From NCBI GenBank assembly GCA_913064925.1, contig CAJYBN010000187.1, forward strand, positions 1-5,494: a stretch of DNA of 5,494 nucleotides. The letters are read 5' to 3'. This document shows, piece by piece, positions 4,370 to 5,494 of the stretch. The first letter of the stretch is position 1. Each line of letters starts with the position of its first letter. The notes under the pieces are model-generated. The model had not been told where the DNA came from and made no database searches. It was given only the letters and a program-made list of their open reading frames with translations. The position numbers and the translations under genes are program-made. The DNA comes from an uncultured Peptococcaceae bacterium (GTDB lineage Bacteria; Bacillota; Desulfotomaculia; Desulfotomaculales; Desulfallaceae).

Positions 4370-5494
4370 CTAGCGGCCGGGCCTCAGGCCGGCAAGTACC
4401 TGGACGATTTCAGATTCGGCCACTTCCCGCTGACTGCCGGACGCCATGTCGCGCAGCGTCACCGTGCCCTTTTCCAACTCTTCTTCCCCGAGAATTACGG
4501 TGTACCTGACGCCCAGCTTGCCGGCGTACTTCATCTGCGCCTTCAAGCTGCGCCCCTGGTAGTCCAGGTCGGCAGCAACGCCCGCGGCGCGCAGGCCTGC
4601 CAGCAGTATAAAACCTTCCCGGGCAGCCCGCTCCCCGGCGGTGGCCACGAAAACATCAGGACCGGGCTGAACGGCGGGCAGCCGGCGCTGGTTTTCCAGG
4701 GCCAGCAAGCACCTTTCCAGGCCCAGGGCAAAACCGATGCCGGGCACGGGCGGCCCGCCGCACGCTTCGATTAAGCCGTTGTACCTGCCGCCTCCGCCTA
4801 CGGAGCTTTGCGCACCTATCCCGGGGGCCATAATTTCGAAGGCGGTGTGGGTATAATAATCCAAGCCGCGCACCAGCCGCGGGTTTACTATAAAGGAAAT
4901 GCCCAGGTCGTGCATGTACTGCTGCACCTGCGCAAAATGGGCCCGGCAGTCGGGGCACAGGCAGTCCGCGGTGGTGGGCGCCTGCCGGGCCAGTTCCGTG
5001 CAGCGCGCGGACTTGCAGTCGAGTATCCGCAGGGGATTGCGCTCGTACCTCTGGCGGCAATTGGGGCAAAGCTCGTCCAGCATGGGCCGGAAGTACTCCC
5101 GCAACCTGTCGCGCATGGCCGGCCGGCAGGCCGGGCAGCCCACGCTGTTAACGTGCAGTTCCAGGCCGCTCAAGCCGATGCGGCGGTAAAAATCCATGGC
5201 CAGCGCCATCACCTCGGCGTCCACGCCGGGGTGTTGGGAACCGAACACCTCCACGCCGAACTGGTGAAATTGCCTGTACCGGCCTGCCTGCGGGCGGTCG
5301 TACCTGAACATGGGCCCCAGGTAATACAGCTTAACGGGCTGCGGGCCGGCGTACAGCTTGTTTTCCAGGTAAGCGCGGGCAGCAGGCGCAGTGCCCTCGG
5401 GGCGCAGGGTAATACTGCGCCCGCCGCGGTCGCGGAAAGTGTACATTTCCTTCTCCACGATATCCGTGTCCTCGCCCACCCCCCGCACAAACAA
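4370..5494 (-). CDS. hisS: Histidyl-tRNA synthetase, 5' end cut off by window
   Basis: A class II synthetase that charges tRNA-His in the cytosol. The 374 codons present lack about the first 50 residues (family about 420). The first codon here, TTG at 5494, is the leucine inside the conserved LFVRGVGE stretch, not a start. Seen (numbering from the window edge): LRPEGTA (30-36), motif 2 (about 60-82, FRYDRPQAGRYRQFHQ), the histidine-binding LVRGLDYYTHTAFE (207-220), SSVGGGGRYNGL (230-241), motif 3 (252-266, GLER), and the C-terminal HGTP anticodon-binding domain (about 279-374). The insertion between motif 2 and LVRGLDYY carries paired cysteines: C120/C123, C143/C146, C160/C165 and C180/C183, plus C178. 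It ends 91 bases before aspS. Identity is certain; a metal-binding role for the cysteines is inference. Confidence 0.98.
   Translation of the reverse strand: MFVRGVGEDTDIVEKEMYTFRDRGGRSITLRPEGTAPAARAYLENKLYAGPQPVKLYYLGPMFRYDRPQAGRYRQFHQFGVEVFGSQHPGVDAEVMALAMDFYRRIGLSGLELHVNSVGCPACRPAMRDRLREYFRPMLDELCPNCRQRYERNPLRILDCKSARCTELARQAPTTADCLCPDCRAHFAQVQQYMHDLGISFIVNPRLVRGLDYYTHTAFEIMAPGIGAQSSVGGGGRYNGLIEACGGPPVPGIGFALGLERCLLALENQRRLPAVQPGPDVFVATAGERAAREGFILLAGLRAAGVAADLDYQGRSLKAQMKYAGKLGVRYTVILGEEELEKGTVTLRDMASGSQREVAESEIVQVLAGLRPGR

Overview
The window reads as a moderately GC-rich Firmicute of the clostridial type. The likeliest relatives are Peptococcaceae such as Desulfotomaculum or Pelotomaculum, judged from protein wording and gene order rather than any search. 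All genes lie on the minus strand. In the direction of transcription the order is hisS (5' end cut by the window), aspS, a 6S RNA gene, tcdA, trxA and rarA (3' end cut by the window).

Region by region: 5494-4370 holds most of histidyl-tRNA synthetase. After a 91-base gap with no terminator comes a complete aspartyl-tRNA synthetase (4278-2482), so the two synthetases probably form one transcript. The roughly 300-base gap after aspS (2481-2182) is filled by a 6S RNA with its own extended -10 promoter and a strong hairpin terminator just beyond its 3' end. Then come tcdA (tRNA cyclic t6A dehydratase, 2064-1330, GTG start), trxA (thioredoxin, 1179-847, GTG start, own promoter and own terminator) and the first 241 codons of rarA (replication-fork AAA+ ATPase, probable TTG start at 725).

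How they fit: hisS-aspS-6S-tcdA-rarA is an old Firmicute neighbourhood. As I recall, the Bacillus subtilis 6S-1 RNA gene also lies between aspS and yrvM (tcdA). The themes are tRNA charging, tRNA position-37 modification, global control of RNA polymerase and fork repair. Thioredoxin is the extra member. In four genes the automatic longest-ATG (or TTG) start is wrong or incomplete: aspS, tcdA and trxA start downstream of the longest ORF start, and hisS has no start inside the window.

I found no mobile element, CRISPR, tRNA, rRNA or new defence-like system. The points worth a second look are the 6S RNA, a three-copy 11-12 bp tandem repeat in the tcdA leader, a cysteine-rich insertion in HisRS, a probable non-discriminating AspRS, and the placement of rarA behind a terminator.
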